Shown here piece by piece: positions 8,850-16,187 of a stretch of DNA of 64,000 nt. The position numbers were made by a program, and so were the translations under genes. The notes under the pieces were generated by a model. It searched no databases and was not told the origin of the DNA. It saw nothing but the letters and a program-made list of their open reading frames with translations. The stretch covers positions 88,602 through 152,601 of the forward strand of contig DASXGN010000001.1 of NCBI GenBank assembly GCA_036489025.1, in the 5' to 3' direction. The stretch's first letter is position 1; every line of letters begins with the position of its first letter. Origin of the DNA: Dryocola sp036489025. Lineage in GTDB: Bacteria > Pseudomonadota > Gammaproteobacteria > Enterobacterales > Enterobacteriaceae.

Positions 8850-8886
8850 CTTGATGAAAACAAATTGCAAAAATAACAGCATCAAG

Positions 8887-8902
8887 AGTGACATAAATCA
8901 CA
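8887..8902 (-). promoter_or_regulatory. CRP site 2 of deoP2
   Basis: AGTGACATAAATCACA has perfect GTGA and TCAC halves with a six-base spacer. It is centred at 8894.5, which is 53 bases from CRP site 1. Two CRP sites about 52 bases apart with CytR binding between them is the known architecture of E. coli deoP2; the CytR part is inferred. Confidence 0.75.
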
Positions 8903-9012
8903 TATTTATTGCCCGGAGCGCTTTGTCTGCCGTCGGGCTGACCAGGCTCAATATCGGCACATCGGCAGGCAGATAGAGTGCTGTTTTCTCAAGCCTCGCT
9001 CCGGGAGCGACC

Positions 9013-10566
9013 ATGTCCGCCACTTCTGAATCAGCGCCAACCTCCGCCCTGCAAAAACGCTGCCGGGAAATCGTCACCAGCGCCACGCTCAGCGCCCATC
9101 AAAAGCGCCATTTCCTCGCGCTGGAAGCTGAAAATTCGCTGCCCGCACCGCTGCTGCCCGATGCCGCCCGCCTCGCGATGGAGCAAGGCGTCATCTGCGA
9201 TATGTTTGAGGGCAACGCCCCGTATAAACCTCGCTACGTGCTGCCGGACTACGAGCGCTTTCTTCGCCAGGGTTCCGCATGGCTGGAGCTGGAGCCAGCG
9301 CAGGACTTTGATGATGCCCTGGCTATGTTAACGATTCTCTATCACCACGTACCTTCCGTGACCTCGATGCCGGTCTATCTTGGGCATCTGGATAGCCTCC
9401 TGCAGCCTTATGTTAAAATTCTAACAGAAGACGAGCTGTATATCCGCATAAAACGTTTCTGGCGCTACCTGGATCGCGTGCTGCCCGACGCTTTTATGCA
9501 CGCCAATATCGGCCCGCAGGACTCACCGCTGGTCCGCGCCATTCTGCGCGTGGACGCAGAGCTGAAGCAGGTTGCGCCAAATATTACCTTTATTTACGAC
9601 CCGGAATTCACCCCTGAAGGTTTGCTTTTGCAGGTAACGAACAATATCTGCCAGTGCAATAAGCCCCACATCGCCAACGGCCCGGTAAATGATAGAATTT
9701 TCACAAAAGGCCAGTATGGCATCGTCAGCTGCTACAACTCATTGCCGCTGGGCGGCGGAGGCAGCACCCTGGTTCGGCTGAACCTTCTGGAGGTCGCCAG
9801 GCGCAGCGGCTCGCCGGACGACTTCTTTACCCATCGGCTGCCTTTCTACTGCCGGCAGCAAATCGACATCATCAACGCCCGCTGCGAATTCCTTTACCAG
9901 CAGGCCAACTTCTTCCAGAGCAGCTTCCTGGTAAGCGAGGGGCTCATCGACCCGCAGCGCTTCGCGCCGATGTTCGGTATTTACGGCCTGGCAGAGGCCG
10001 TGAACCATCTTTGCGAGCAGCAATCTTGCTACGGTAAGGACGTCGCCGCTAACGATCTGGCGTACAGGATAAGCGAGCAGCTCGCCGCGTTTGTCGCCGC
10101 CGCTCCCGTTAAGTATGGCTGGCAACAGCGTGCTTTGCTGCACGCTCAGTCGGGTATCAGCTCGGACACGCAAACCACGCCGGGCGCCCGCATTCCCTAC
10201 GGCGAAGAGCCGGATCCGGTGACGCATTTACAGACCGTAGCACCGCACCATCTGCATTACGCGGCAGGCATCAGCGACATTCTGACGCTGGATGAAACCA
10301 TCAAAAATAATCCTCTGGCGCTGATGCAGCTTTGCAAAGGCGCCTTTGCCGCCGGAATGCGAGAGTTCACGGCCAACGTCGGCGGCAACGATTTAGTCAG
10401 GGTGACGGGCTACATGGTTCGCCTCTCCGACCTGGAGAAATTCCGCGAGGAAGGCTCCCGCATGAACACGACCTGGCTTGGCGAAGAAGCCGCCCGGAAT
10501 ACCCGAATGATGGAGCGCCAGCCCCGCGTGATAAGCCATGAGCAACAGATGCGCTTTAGTCAGTAA
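9013..10566 (+). CDS. yjjI: YjjI, glycyl-radical-enzyme-like protein
   Basis: 517 residues, the YjjI family length. A C-terminal RVTGYMVRLSD motif has the presumptive radical glycine at 466, and GIVSCYNSLPLGGGG presents a candidate catalytic cysteine at 240. The substrate is unknown. yjjW, a radical-SAM activase, overlaps its end by 29 bases. The divergent deo operon and nearby nucleoside transporter suggest, without proving, a role in (deoxy)nucleoside or sugar breakdown without oxygen. GGGAG precedes the ATG. Two DeoR-type operators for the deo operon lie within its codons at 9411 and 9690. Confidence 0.92.
   Translation: MSATSESAPTSALQKRCREIVTSATLSAHQKRHFLALEAENSLPAPLLPDAARLAMEQGVICDMFEGNAPYKPRYVLPDYERFLRQGSAWLELEPAQDFDDALAMLTILYHHVPSVTSMPVYLGHLDSLLQPYVKILTEDELYIRIKRFWRYLDRVLPDAFMHANIGPQDSPLVRAILRVDAELKQVAPNITFIYDPEFTPEGLLLQVTNNICQCNKPHIANGPVNDRIFTKGQYGIVSCYNSLPLGGGGSTLVRLNLLEVARRSGSPDDFFTHRLPFYCRQQIDIINARCEFLYQQANFFQSSFLVSEGLIDPQRFAPMFGIYGLAEAVNHLCEQQSCYGKDVAANDLAYRISEQLAAFVAAAPVKYGWQQRALLHAQSGISSDTQTTPGARIPYGEEPDPVTHLQTVAPHHLHYAAGISDILTLDETIKNNPLALMQLCKGAFAAGMREFTANVGGNDLVRVTGYMVRLSDLEKFREEGSRMNTTWLGEEAARNTRMMERQPRVISHEQQMRFSQ
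9411..9426 (-). promoter_or_regulatory. DeoR operator O1 (deoP1) inside yjjI
   Basis: TGTTAAAATTCTAACA differs from the DeoR palindrome at one base. It lies 610 bases upstream of the operator at 8801, matching the roughly 600-base O1-O2 spacing of the E. coli deo control region. Its minus-strand copy contains TAGAAT (9418-9423), consistent with the -10 of a distal deoP1 promoter. The same bases encode residues around 133-138 of YjjI. Confidence 0.85.
9690..9705 (-). promoter_or_regulatory. Third DeoR operator (OE-like) inside yjjI
   Basis: TGATAGAATTTTCACA matches the DeoR palindrome at 13 of 16 positions and lies 279 bases beyond O1. That agrees with the auxiliary operator OE of E. coli, some 270-280 bases beyond O1. 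It would add a third contact for looping by the oligomeric DeoR repressor. Confidence 0.65.
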
Positions 10567-11398
10567 AATTCTGCCGTTTTCCTGCGTCGACGGGCCGGGC
10601 AGTCGCCTGGCCCTCTTCTTACAGGGTTGCAACCTGCGCTGCAAAAACTGCCACAACCCTTACACCATCGGGATGTGCGACGACTGCGGCGTCTGTGTAG
10701 ACGCCTGCCCTCATCAGGCCTTGAGCTTTCAAGAAGGCAAAGTGGCGTGGCGCGAAGCAGACTGCCGGCAGTGCGATACCTGCCTGAAGGTTTGTCCGCG
10801 CCGGTCCAGCCCGATGGCGCAGTGGCGCGATGAAAAATCGCTGCTGGAGGAAGTAAAGCGCGCGGCACCTTTTATCAGCGGCATCACGGTGAGCGGGGGC
10901 GAAGCCACCTTACAGCTGCCGTTTCTGGTGAGCTTTTTCAGCGCGATTAAGCGTAGCCCGCAGTTAGCCAGGCTGAGCTGCCTGGTCGACAGCAACGGCG
11001 AGCTATCGGTCAGCGGCTGGCAAAAGCTGGAGCCGCTGATTGACGGCGCGATGGTGGATCTTAAAGCCTGGAAGGAAGACGTTCACTCGGCGCTAACGGG
11101 CCGCGACAATCAGCGCATCAGGCAAAGCATTGTCTGGCTGGCCGAGCGGCAAAAGCTCGCAGAATTACGCCTGCTGGTCATTCCTGACGTTAGTGATTAT
11201 TTCGAACATAAAGCTGAGCTGGCGCGCTTTATTATCGCGCTGGGTGAGATTCCGGTTCGGCTGAACGCTTTTCACCAGCACGGCGTTTACGGCGAGGCGA
11301 AACGGTGGCGCAGCGCGGGCAAAGAGGACGTGGAGCCGCTGGCGGACTATCTGGAGCAACACGGCGTGACGGTAATTCGCCCGGCGCTTTATCTGTAA
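10538..11398 (+). CDS. yjjW: YjjW, glycyl-radical enzyme activase
   Basis: 286 residues. It is a radical-SAM protein with CNLRCKNC near 31-38 for the SAM-binding 4Fe-4S cluster, an inserted ferredoxin-type domain with CxxCxxCxxxCP clusters near 47-90, and the TVSGGEATLQLP segment. It would generate the glycyl radical on YjjI using S-adenosylmethionine and an electron donor. The start ATG at 10538 lies inside yjjI, so the two genes are translationally coupled. It is convergent with the nucleoside transporter. Confidence 0.93.
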   Translation: MSNRCALVSKILPFSCVDGPGSRLALFLQGCNLRCKNCHNPYTIGMCDDCGVCVDACPHQALSFQEGKVAWREADCRQCDTCLKVCPRRSSPMAQWRDEKSLLEEVKRAAPFISGITVSGGEATLQLPFLVSFFSAIKRSPQLARLSCLVDSNGELSVSGWQKLEPLIDGAMVDLKAWKEDVHSALTGRDNQRIRQSIVWLAERQKLAELRLLVIPDVSDYFEHKAELARFIIALGEIPVRLNAFHQHGVYGEAKRWRSAGKEDVEPLADYLEQHGVTVIRPALYL

Positions 11399-11402
11399 TA
11401 CG

Positions 11403-11421
11403 GCGGGTGGCAGGCACCCGC
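11403..11421. terminator. Hairpin between yjjW and the nucleoside transporter
   Basis: A 7-bp stem (GCGGGTG / CACCCGC) with a short loop fills the 38-base gap between two convergent genes. It has no clear T-run on either side, so termination is plausible from position but not shown. Confidence 0.4.
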
Positions 11422-11436
11422 TCGTCGAGGAACGGC

Positions 11437-12714
11437 TTACAGCGCGAGGAACACGCCCGCAATGGTGGCGCTCATCAGGTTTGAAAGCGTACCGGCCGCC
11501 ACGGCCTTCAGGCCAAGCTGGGCAATATCATGGCGGCGGTTCGGCGCCATGCTGCCCAGGCCGCCAATCAGGATAGCGATGGAGGACAGGTTGGCAAAAC
11601 CACAAAGCGCAAAGGAGATAATGGCTTTGGTGTGGTCAGAAAGCACCTGCAGACCAGCTGCCGCAACGGCCGCATCATCCTTCAGGTATTCACCAAAGTT
11701 CAGGTAGGCCACGAACTCGTTGATGATAAGCTTCTGTCCGATAAAGGAGCCCGCCACATTCGCTTCGCTCCACGGCACGCCGATAATCCACGCCAGCGGA
11801 GAGAACACCCAGCCCAGAATCAGCTCCATGGAAAGCTGCGGATAGTTAAACCAGCCGCCAATCCCGGAAAGCATGCCGTTCAGCAGGGCGATCAGCGCCA
11901 CGAAAGCCAGCAGCATCGCGCCAACGTTCAGCGCCAGCTGCATCCCGGACGCGGCGCCGGAAGCGGCGGCATCCAGCACGTTGGCCGGGCGATCGGGATC
12001 GTTTTTCATCGAATCCAGTTCCGGCGCGTCGTTTGGCGTTTCAGTTTCAGGCAGGATCAGCTTGGCGAACAGCAGGCCGCCGGGCGCCGCCATAAACGAA
12101 GCGGCAATAAGATATTCCAGCGGGACGCCCATCTGCGCGTAGCCTGCCAGCACCGAACCGGCCACGGAGGCAAGGCCGCCGCACATGACCGCAAACAGCT
12201 CGGAACGGGTCATGGTGGCGATGTAAGGACGAACCACCAGCGGCGCTTCCGTCTGCCCAACGAAGATATTCGCGGTGGCAGAAAGAGACTCCGTACGTGA
12301 GGTTTTCAGCAGCTTACGCAGGCCGCCGCCGAGGATGCGAATAACCAGCTGCATAATGCCGAGGTAGTAAAGTACGGCAATCAGCGAGGAGAAGAAGACG
12401 ATAATGGGCAGCACGCGCAGCGCAAAGACGAAGCCGCCGCCGCCAAAGACTTCAAACATCTTGTCCGAAACCAGCCCGCCAAACAGGAACGAGATCCCTG
12501 CATTGCCGTAGGCAATCACGTTGGCGACCCCTTCGGACATCGCGAGCAGCACTTTGCGCCCAACCGGTACATAAAGAATCAGCGCGCCGATCCCCACCTG
12601 AATAAGCCAGGCGCCCAGGACGGTACGTAAGTTAATTGCTTTTCTATTGCTGGAAAGTAAAACGGCGATCAGCAGCAGCACAAGCATGCCGATCAGCCCC
12701 ATGAGGATTTGCAT
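11437..12714 (-). CDS. NupC/NupX-type nucleoside:H+ symporter
   Basis: 425 residues, a concentrative nucleoside transporter (CNT family) of the inner membrane. The sequence alternates hydrophobic spans with the conserved core segments GQTEAPLVVRPYI and ALCGFANLSSIAILIGG. It is close to E. coli NupX (YeiJ) throughout, but the family has several paralogues in enterics, so no symbol is assigned. Placement beside the deo operon and a strong CRP site upstream suggest it supplies nucleosides for DeoA/DeoD. It is not found at this position in E. coli K-12. Confidence 0.92.
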   Translation of the reverse strand: MQILMGLIGMLVLLLIAVLLSSNRKAINLRTVLGAWLIQVGIGALILYVPVGRKVLLAMSEGVANVIAYGNAGISFLFGGLVSDKMFEVFGGGGFVFALRVLPIIVFFSSLIAVLYYLGIMQLVIRILGGGLRKLLKTSRTESLSATANIFVGQTEAPLVVRPYIATMTRSELFAVMCGGLASVAGSVLAGYAQMGVPLEYLIAASFMAAPGGLLFAKLILPETETPNDAPELDSMKNDPDRPANVLDAAASGAASGMQLALNVGAMLLAFVALIALLNGMLSGIGGWFNYPQLSMELILGWVFSPLAWIIGVPWSEANVAGSFIGQKLIINEFVAYLNFGEYLKDDAAVAAAGLQVLSDHTKAIISFALCGFANLSSIAILIGGLGSMAPNRRHDIAQLGLKAVAAGTLSNLMSATIAGVFLAL

Positions 12715-12854
12715 ACAGAGTCCCTGTGTATTTTAAGAAAAAAAGGAAAGCACAGCGGCTTTTGCCCAACGCGCGGATTATAGCCACAGGTGTCGGACAA
12801 TTTGCCATCGCTATCACGTATTTCTGGAAATACAGGGAAACGTTTGTCTTATAA

Positions 12855-12870
12855 AGTGACACAGATCACA
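12855..12870 (-). promoter_or_regulatory. CRP site upstream of the nucleoside transporter
   Basis: AGTGACACAGATCACA has perfect GTGA/TCAC halves and a six-base spacer, in the gap before the transporter. It resembles the strong deoP2 CRP site, suggesting joint catabolite control; CytR involvement would be an inference by analogy. Confidence 0.75.
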
Positions 12871-12886
12871 TCAATCTGCTGAATGG

Positions 12887-13663
12887 TTACCACTGGAATA
12901 ATTTGTCTGCGTTGTATATCAGCGCCTGAGCGATCTCTGCCGGGGATTCCGGCCGCAATTCACACAGCGTCTGAAAGACATCCGCCACGCGCTCCGGCCG
13001 GTTTGGCTGACCCTGCCAGCCGTTAAGCGGCATATCCGGCGCGTCCGTTTCCAGCAGCAGGCAGGAAAGCGGCAGCCGGGCCATGACTTCGCGGGTTTTG
13101 CTCGCTCGCGGGTAGGTGATCGTCCCGCCCACGCCAATGAAATAACCGAGCCCGACAAAGCGCTCTGCCTGTTGCAGGCTGCCTGCAAAACCGTGCACGA
13201 CGCCGGTGCGGGGCAGATCCTGACGCTTAAGATGCAGGGCAAGCTTATCGTGCGTGCGTCGTGAATGAAGGATCACCGGCAGATCGTAGCGCTTTGCGAG
13301 CTTCAGCTGCGCGCCGAGGATCTGCTCCTGCCGATCAAACAGCGGATCGTTCATGTAGAGATCCAGGCCGATCTCACCTATCGCCACCAGATTTTTCGGC
13401 TGCTGTTGCAGGTGGTGCTCAAGCAGCGCCAGCGAAGCATCCTGATGCCTGTGAATCACGATGGGATGCAGGCCGATGGCCGCGTACAGCGCCTCATGCT
13501 GGCCGGCCAGCGCCAGGACGCCAGCAAACCGCTCGGCTTCGGTCGCCGGAACAATGATTTTCTCCACGCCCGCCCGCTTCGCCAGCGCGAGGCTGTTAAC
13601 TTCGTCGCCGGTAAAAGGCGGAAAGTCAAAGTGGCAGTGGGTATCGTAAAACTTTGCCGTCAC
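12887..13663 (-). CDS. yjjV: YjjV, TatD-family metal-dependent hydrolase
   Basis: 258 residues, a TIM-barrel deoxyribonuclease-type hydrolase. The metal-binding YDTHCHFD motif is at 6-13 (His9, His11), a metal-bridging Glu is in AIGEIGLD, and further ligands are LHSR and ETDAPDMP near the C-terminus. Its start overlaps the yjjU stop by four bases, so yjjU-yjjV form one unit. The physiological substrate is not established. Confidence 0.95.
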   Translation of the reverse strand: MTAKFYDTHCHFDFPPFTGDEVNSLALAKRAGVEKIIVPATEAERFAGVLALAGQHEALYAAIGLHPIVIHRHQDASLALLEHHLQQQPKNLVAIGEIGLDLYMNDPLFDRQEQILGAQLKLAKRYDLPVILHSRRTHDKLALHLKRQDLPRTGVVHGFAGSLQQAERFVGLGYFIGVGGTITYPRASKTREVMARLPLSCLLLETDAPDMPLNGWQGQPNRPERVADVFQTLCELRPESPAEIAQALIYNADKLFQW

Positions 13664-14733
13664 GCGGTGTCCTCGTTATTGAACGAGGCGTCATTGGCTT
13701 CTGCGGCGCTGACGACGTTTTTAACCAGCGGTTCATTGGCGACCGCCGCAGGCGGCACGACCAGCGGACCCGGCGCGACAATACGCGGAAGATGCCGCCT
13801 GAGCGGCGGTTTCTCCGCCAGCAGCCTGCCGACCGTGGCGAGGAAATAGCGCCCGCACAGCCGGCCGGTTTTGTAATCCGCATTCAGCGACGGCAGGCGG
13901 CTGCCCAGCGCGATGCTCATCAGCGGTTTCGGCGGATAAATCTCGAAGATGCGCAGCTTGCCCGGCGGCTTATCGATAAAGCCCTGAATGTCGCGGTAGC
14001 TCGCCTCATGGTGCTGCACCAGGTTCAGCAGCGGCTGCAGGCTGCTGTCACCCAGCCAGCGCTCCATGCGCTTGAACCATTGCGGGGTGTAATACATCTG
14101 CGAAGGCACGGTGCGGATAACCACCAGCGTATCGGCGCCAAGGCGGGCAGCTTCGCGCACCGGGATCGCGTCGCTAATGCCGCCGTCCTGATAGCTGATG
14201 CCGTCGATATCCACGCCGGTGCGATAGAAACCGGGAATGGCGCTGGAGGCTTTAATGATATTCAGCCAGGTATCGCTGGTCGGCGAAAAATAGCCCGGCG
14301 AATAGTCATCGCTGCGGCACGCGCACATGTAGAACTGTTTGCCGATTTCGAAAAGCTTGTCCGCATGGGACATCGAAAGCGGCAGCCGCGCCGCCGTCGA
14401 TTCAACCAGCCAGTCGAGATCGATCAAATTGCCACCGCGTACGAAGCGCAGGGGATCGAAGAAGTCGCGGGTAGTGGTAAAGCGCGTGATCACTCGCCGG
14501 GCGTAGCCGGGCTGGTTGCAGACGTAGGCAGAAAGGTTTTGCGCCCCGGCAGAAGTGCCGAGGAAGAGATCGAAAGGGTTAAAATTGGCGCGCATGAACT
14601 CATCCAGCACACCGGCCGTGAAAATCCCGCGCTGCCCGCCACCTTCGCAGATAATGGCGAGTTTGCCGGGACGAAACGGCCTGGACGCAAGCGGCGCAAT
14701 ATTGCCGAGCGTTACGGGTATACGTTGTCCCAC
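13660..14733 (-). CDS. yjjU: YjjU, patatin-like phospholipase
   Basis: 357 residues. The patatin catalytic dyad is visible: an oxyanion-type GGGQRGIF loop at 31-38, the nucleophile Ser61 in GTSAG (59-63), and Asp183 in QDGGISDAIP. It probably hydrolyses acyl esters; the substrate in the cell is unknown. There is no signal peptide, so the protein is likely cytoplasmic or membrane-associated. It is the first gene of yjjU-yjjV, downstream of ytjA. Confidence 0.94.
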   Translation of the reverse strand: MGQRIPVTLGNIAPLASRPFRPGKLAIICEGGGQRGIFTAGVLDEFMRANFNPFDLFLGTSAGAQNLSAYVCNQPGYARRVITRFTTTRDFFDPLRFVRGGNLIDLDWLVESTAARLPLSMSHADKLFEIGKQFYMCACRSDDYSPGYFSPTSDTWLNIIKASSAIPGFYRTGVDIDGISYQDGGISDAIPVREAARLGADTLVVIRTVPSQMYYTPQWFKRMERWLGDSSLQPLLNLVQHHEASYRDIQGFIDKPPGKLRIFEIYPPKPLMSIALGSRLPSLNADYKTGRLCGRYFLATVGRLLAEKPPLRRHLPRIVAPGPLVVPPAAVANEPLVKNVVSAAEANDASFNNEDTA

Positions 14734-14799
14734 CCTGCTTTCCTGATTTTAAGTTTTTATCATGGGTTATTGCTCCCCAAATGAGGGAAGCACAAACGC

Positions 14800-14827
14800 G
14801 AGAGCCAGTCATTGATGACTGGCTCTC
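14800..14827 (-). terminator. Strong hairpin after ytjA
   Basis: A perfect 13-bp dyad (GAGAGCCAGTCAT / ATGACTGGCTCTC) lies between the ytjA stop and the yjjU start. On the minus strand it runs into GCGTTTGTGCTT, moderately T-rich. It is the likely ytjA terminator. Confidence 0.65.
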
Positions 14828-14854
14828 TGGTCGGTCTTTTACTGTTATAGCACG

Positions 14855-15016
14855 CTATGGACGTCTGCGACCCATAAACAGGCTAACCAGGAACAGAATA
14901 ATACCTACCACGAAGACAATTTTTGCCGCGCCCGCTGCTGTACCGGCCAGGCCGCCAAAGCCTAACGCTGCTGCAATCAACGCGATAACCAGAAAAATAA
15001 TGCCCCAACGAAACAT
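14855..15016 (-). CDS. ytjA: YtjA, small membrane protein (DUF1328)
   Basis: 53 residues beginning MFRWGIIFLVIALIAA and ending SLFMGRRRP. Two hydrophobic segments are separated by a Gly/Ala-rich turn and followed by a basic tail. This agrees with the widespread DUF1328/YtjA family of tiny inner-membrane proteins, function unknown, often stress-induced. An AGGAGAG-type ribosome-binding site precedes the ATG at 15016. It lies downstream of osmY on the same strand. Confidence 0.96.
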   Translation of the reverse strand: MFRWGIIFLVIALIAAALGFGGLAGTAAGAAKIVFVVGIILFLVSLFMGRRRP

Positions 15017-15114
15017 AAGCCTCTCCTTAAACCATAGTGAACCCTAATCGCTTCTTGATGAGTGCCTTATGGCCTGCTCACTGGCGATATATGAGTAGCG
15101 GTGGTGCTGACTGA

Positions 15115-15136
15115 CTCCCCCGGCCATCCGGAGGAG
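15115..15136 (-). terminator. Hairpin after osmY
   Basis: A dyad CTCCCCCGG / CCGGAGGAG with one mismatch and a CCAT loop lies 20 bases beyond the osmY stop. No long T-run follows, so it is a tentative terminator or 3' stabiliser. Confidence 0.4.
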
Positions 15137-15156
15137 AGAGTTTCGGATTACTGCAA

Positions 15157-15768
15157 TTACTCGACTTTCAGATCGTTCTTGACGCTTTTCACGCCGTCGA
15201 TCGCTTTGGCGATGCTTTCTGCACGCTCGGACTGAGCGTTAGATTTCACATGGCCGGAAAGCTGGACCACGCCGTCGGTGGTTTCGACTTTCACATTACG
15301 AGACGGAACGATGTCGTCTGCTAACAGTTTAGCTTTGATTTCACTGGTGGTTGCAGTATCACCCGCATAACCGCTTACCGATGCTTTTTTGCCGTCGCGG
15401 ACGTGGAGTTTGTCGCTAACGGAGGAGACGCCTTCAACGCCTTTGGCAACGGTTACCGCCTGTTCGGCCTGAGCCTGGCTTTCAACGAAGCCGCTCAGCG
15501 TTACCACTTTTTTATCGGTTTTCACCGAAATATCGGTGCTCTTAATGTTTTCGTTGTCTACCAGCGCGGCTTTAACCTTGGCGGTGATAGAGCTGTCGTC
15601 CATGAAATTACCGACTTTATTCATAGAGCTATCGATTTTTTGCCCTGCGGAATCAGCCGTCGATTCAGTTTTGTTCAGCATCGTGTCTTCCGCAAGGGCA
15701 GAACCACTTGCCAGTACCGAACCCAGAACCACAGCCAGCAGAGTTTTCGAAATCTTAGTCGTAGTCAT
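15157..15768 (-). CDS. osmY: OsmY, periplasmic BON-domain protein
   Basis: 203 residues; E. coli OsmY is 201. A signal peptide is followed by the processing-type site ASGSALA^EDTM near residue 26. Two BON domains follow at roughly 55-125 and 135-203, each with the conserved VxLxGxVxS pattern. It is an abundant hyperosmotic and stationary-phase periplasmic protein with chaperone-like activity, RpoS-controlled in E. coli. A promoter of that type should lie in the 419-base gap upstream. Confidence 0.96.
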   Translation of the reverse strand: MTTTKISKTLLAVVLGSVLASGSALAEDTMLNKTESTADSAGQKIDSSMNKVGNFMDDSSITAKVKAALVDNENIKSTDISVKTDKKVVTLSGFVESQAQAEQAVTVAKGVEGVSSVSDKLHVRDGKKASVSGYAGDTATTSEIKAKLLADDIVPSRNVKVETTDGVVQLSGHVKSNAQSERAESIAKAIDGVKSVKNDLKVE

Positions 15769-16187
15769 CGATTTATTCCTGTAGGTTTGCTCAGAATTTG
15801 AGCTCTAAGCCACAACGTGGCAGCTTTGCTGAAAAGGCGTTTCGCGCCTAAGCTTGCTCTCAGTCTGTGACCTCAGCGATAACGAAACCTTATGGCAATC
15901 TGCCCTGTCTGTTATCGCGCCTTTCATGAGTTAAAGCAGTTATTAATATTGTGATTGCAAACTCAACATCGTAAACATCCCGGAAGTACATAGTGAAATG
16001 GGATATTTATCCGTCTCGTTTGTCATCACAATGTTAAATATAGATCACAATCGCAAAATTGCATGGTTCGAGCGGTTGAAAAAGCAGCAAACGAGGGAGA
16101 ATTGCGGGTAATTAAGAACATTCCGTAAGGGATTAATAAGACAGGAAAAGTAGCAGGACGCGACGGCTGCCGCGCCCTGAGAGGAGA
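15769..16187. promoter_or_regulatory. osmY upstream region
   Basis: This 419-base gap contains no open reading frame I would support. It must hold the osmY promoter and leader. The leader has a small hairpin (GCCAC AAC GTGGC, 15809-15821) and a second one, AGGCG / CGCCT, near 15835-15850. The distal part, near 15940-16070, is AT-rich. I could not fix a -10 with confidence. Confidence 0.5.

Noticed and set aside
8851..8864. FNR site for yjjI
   Set aside because: TTGATgaaaACAAA keeps only one good half-site; spacing to a believable -10 could not be fixed, so it is not listed as a feature.
13654..14784. 376-codon plus-strand frame opposite yjjU
   Set aside because: Shadow of the patatin-like gene in GC-rich DNA. 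Arg/Ala-rich composition and no recognisable domain.
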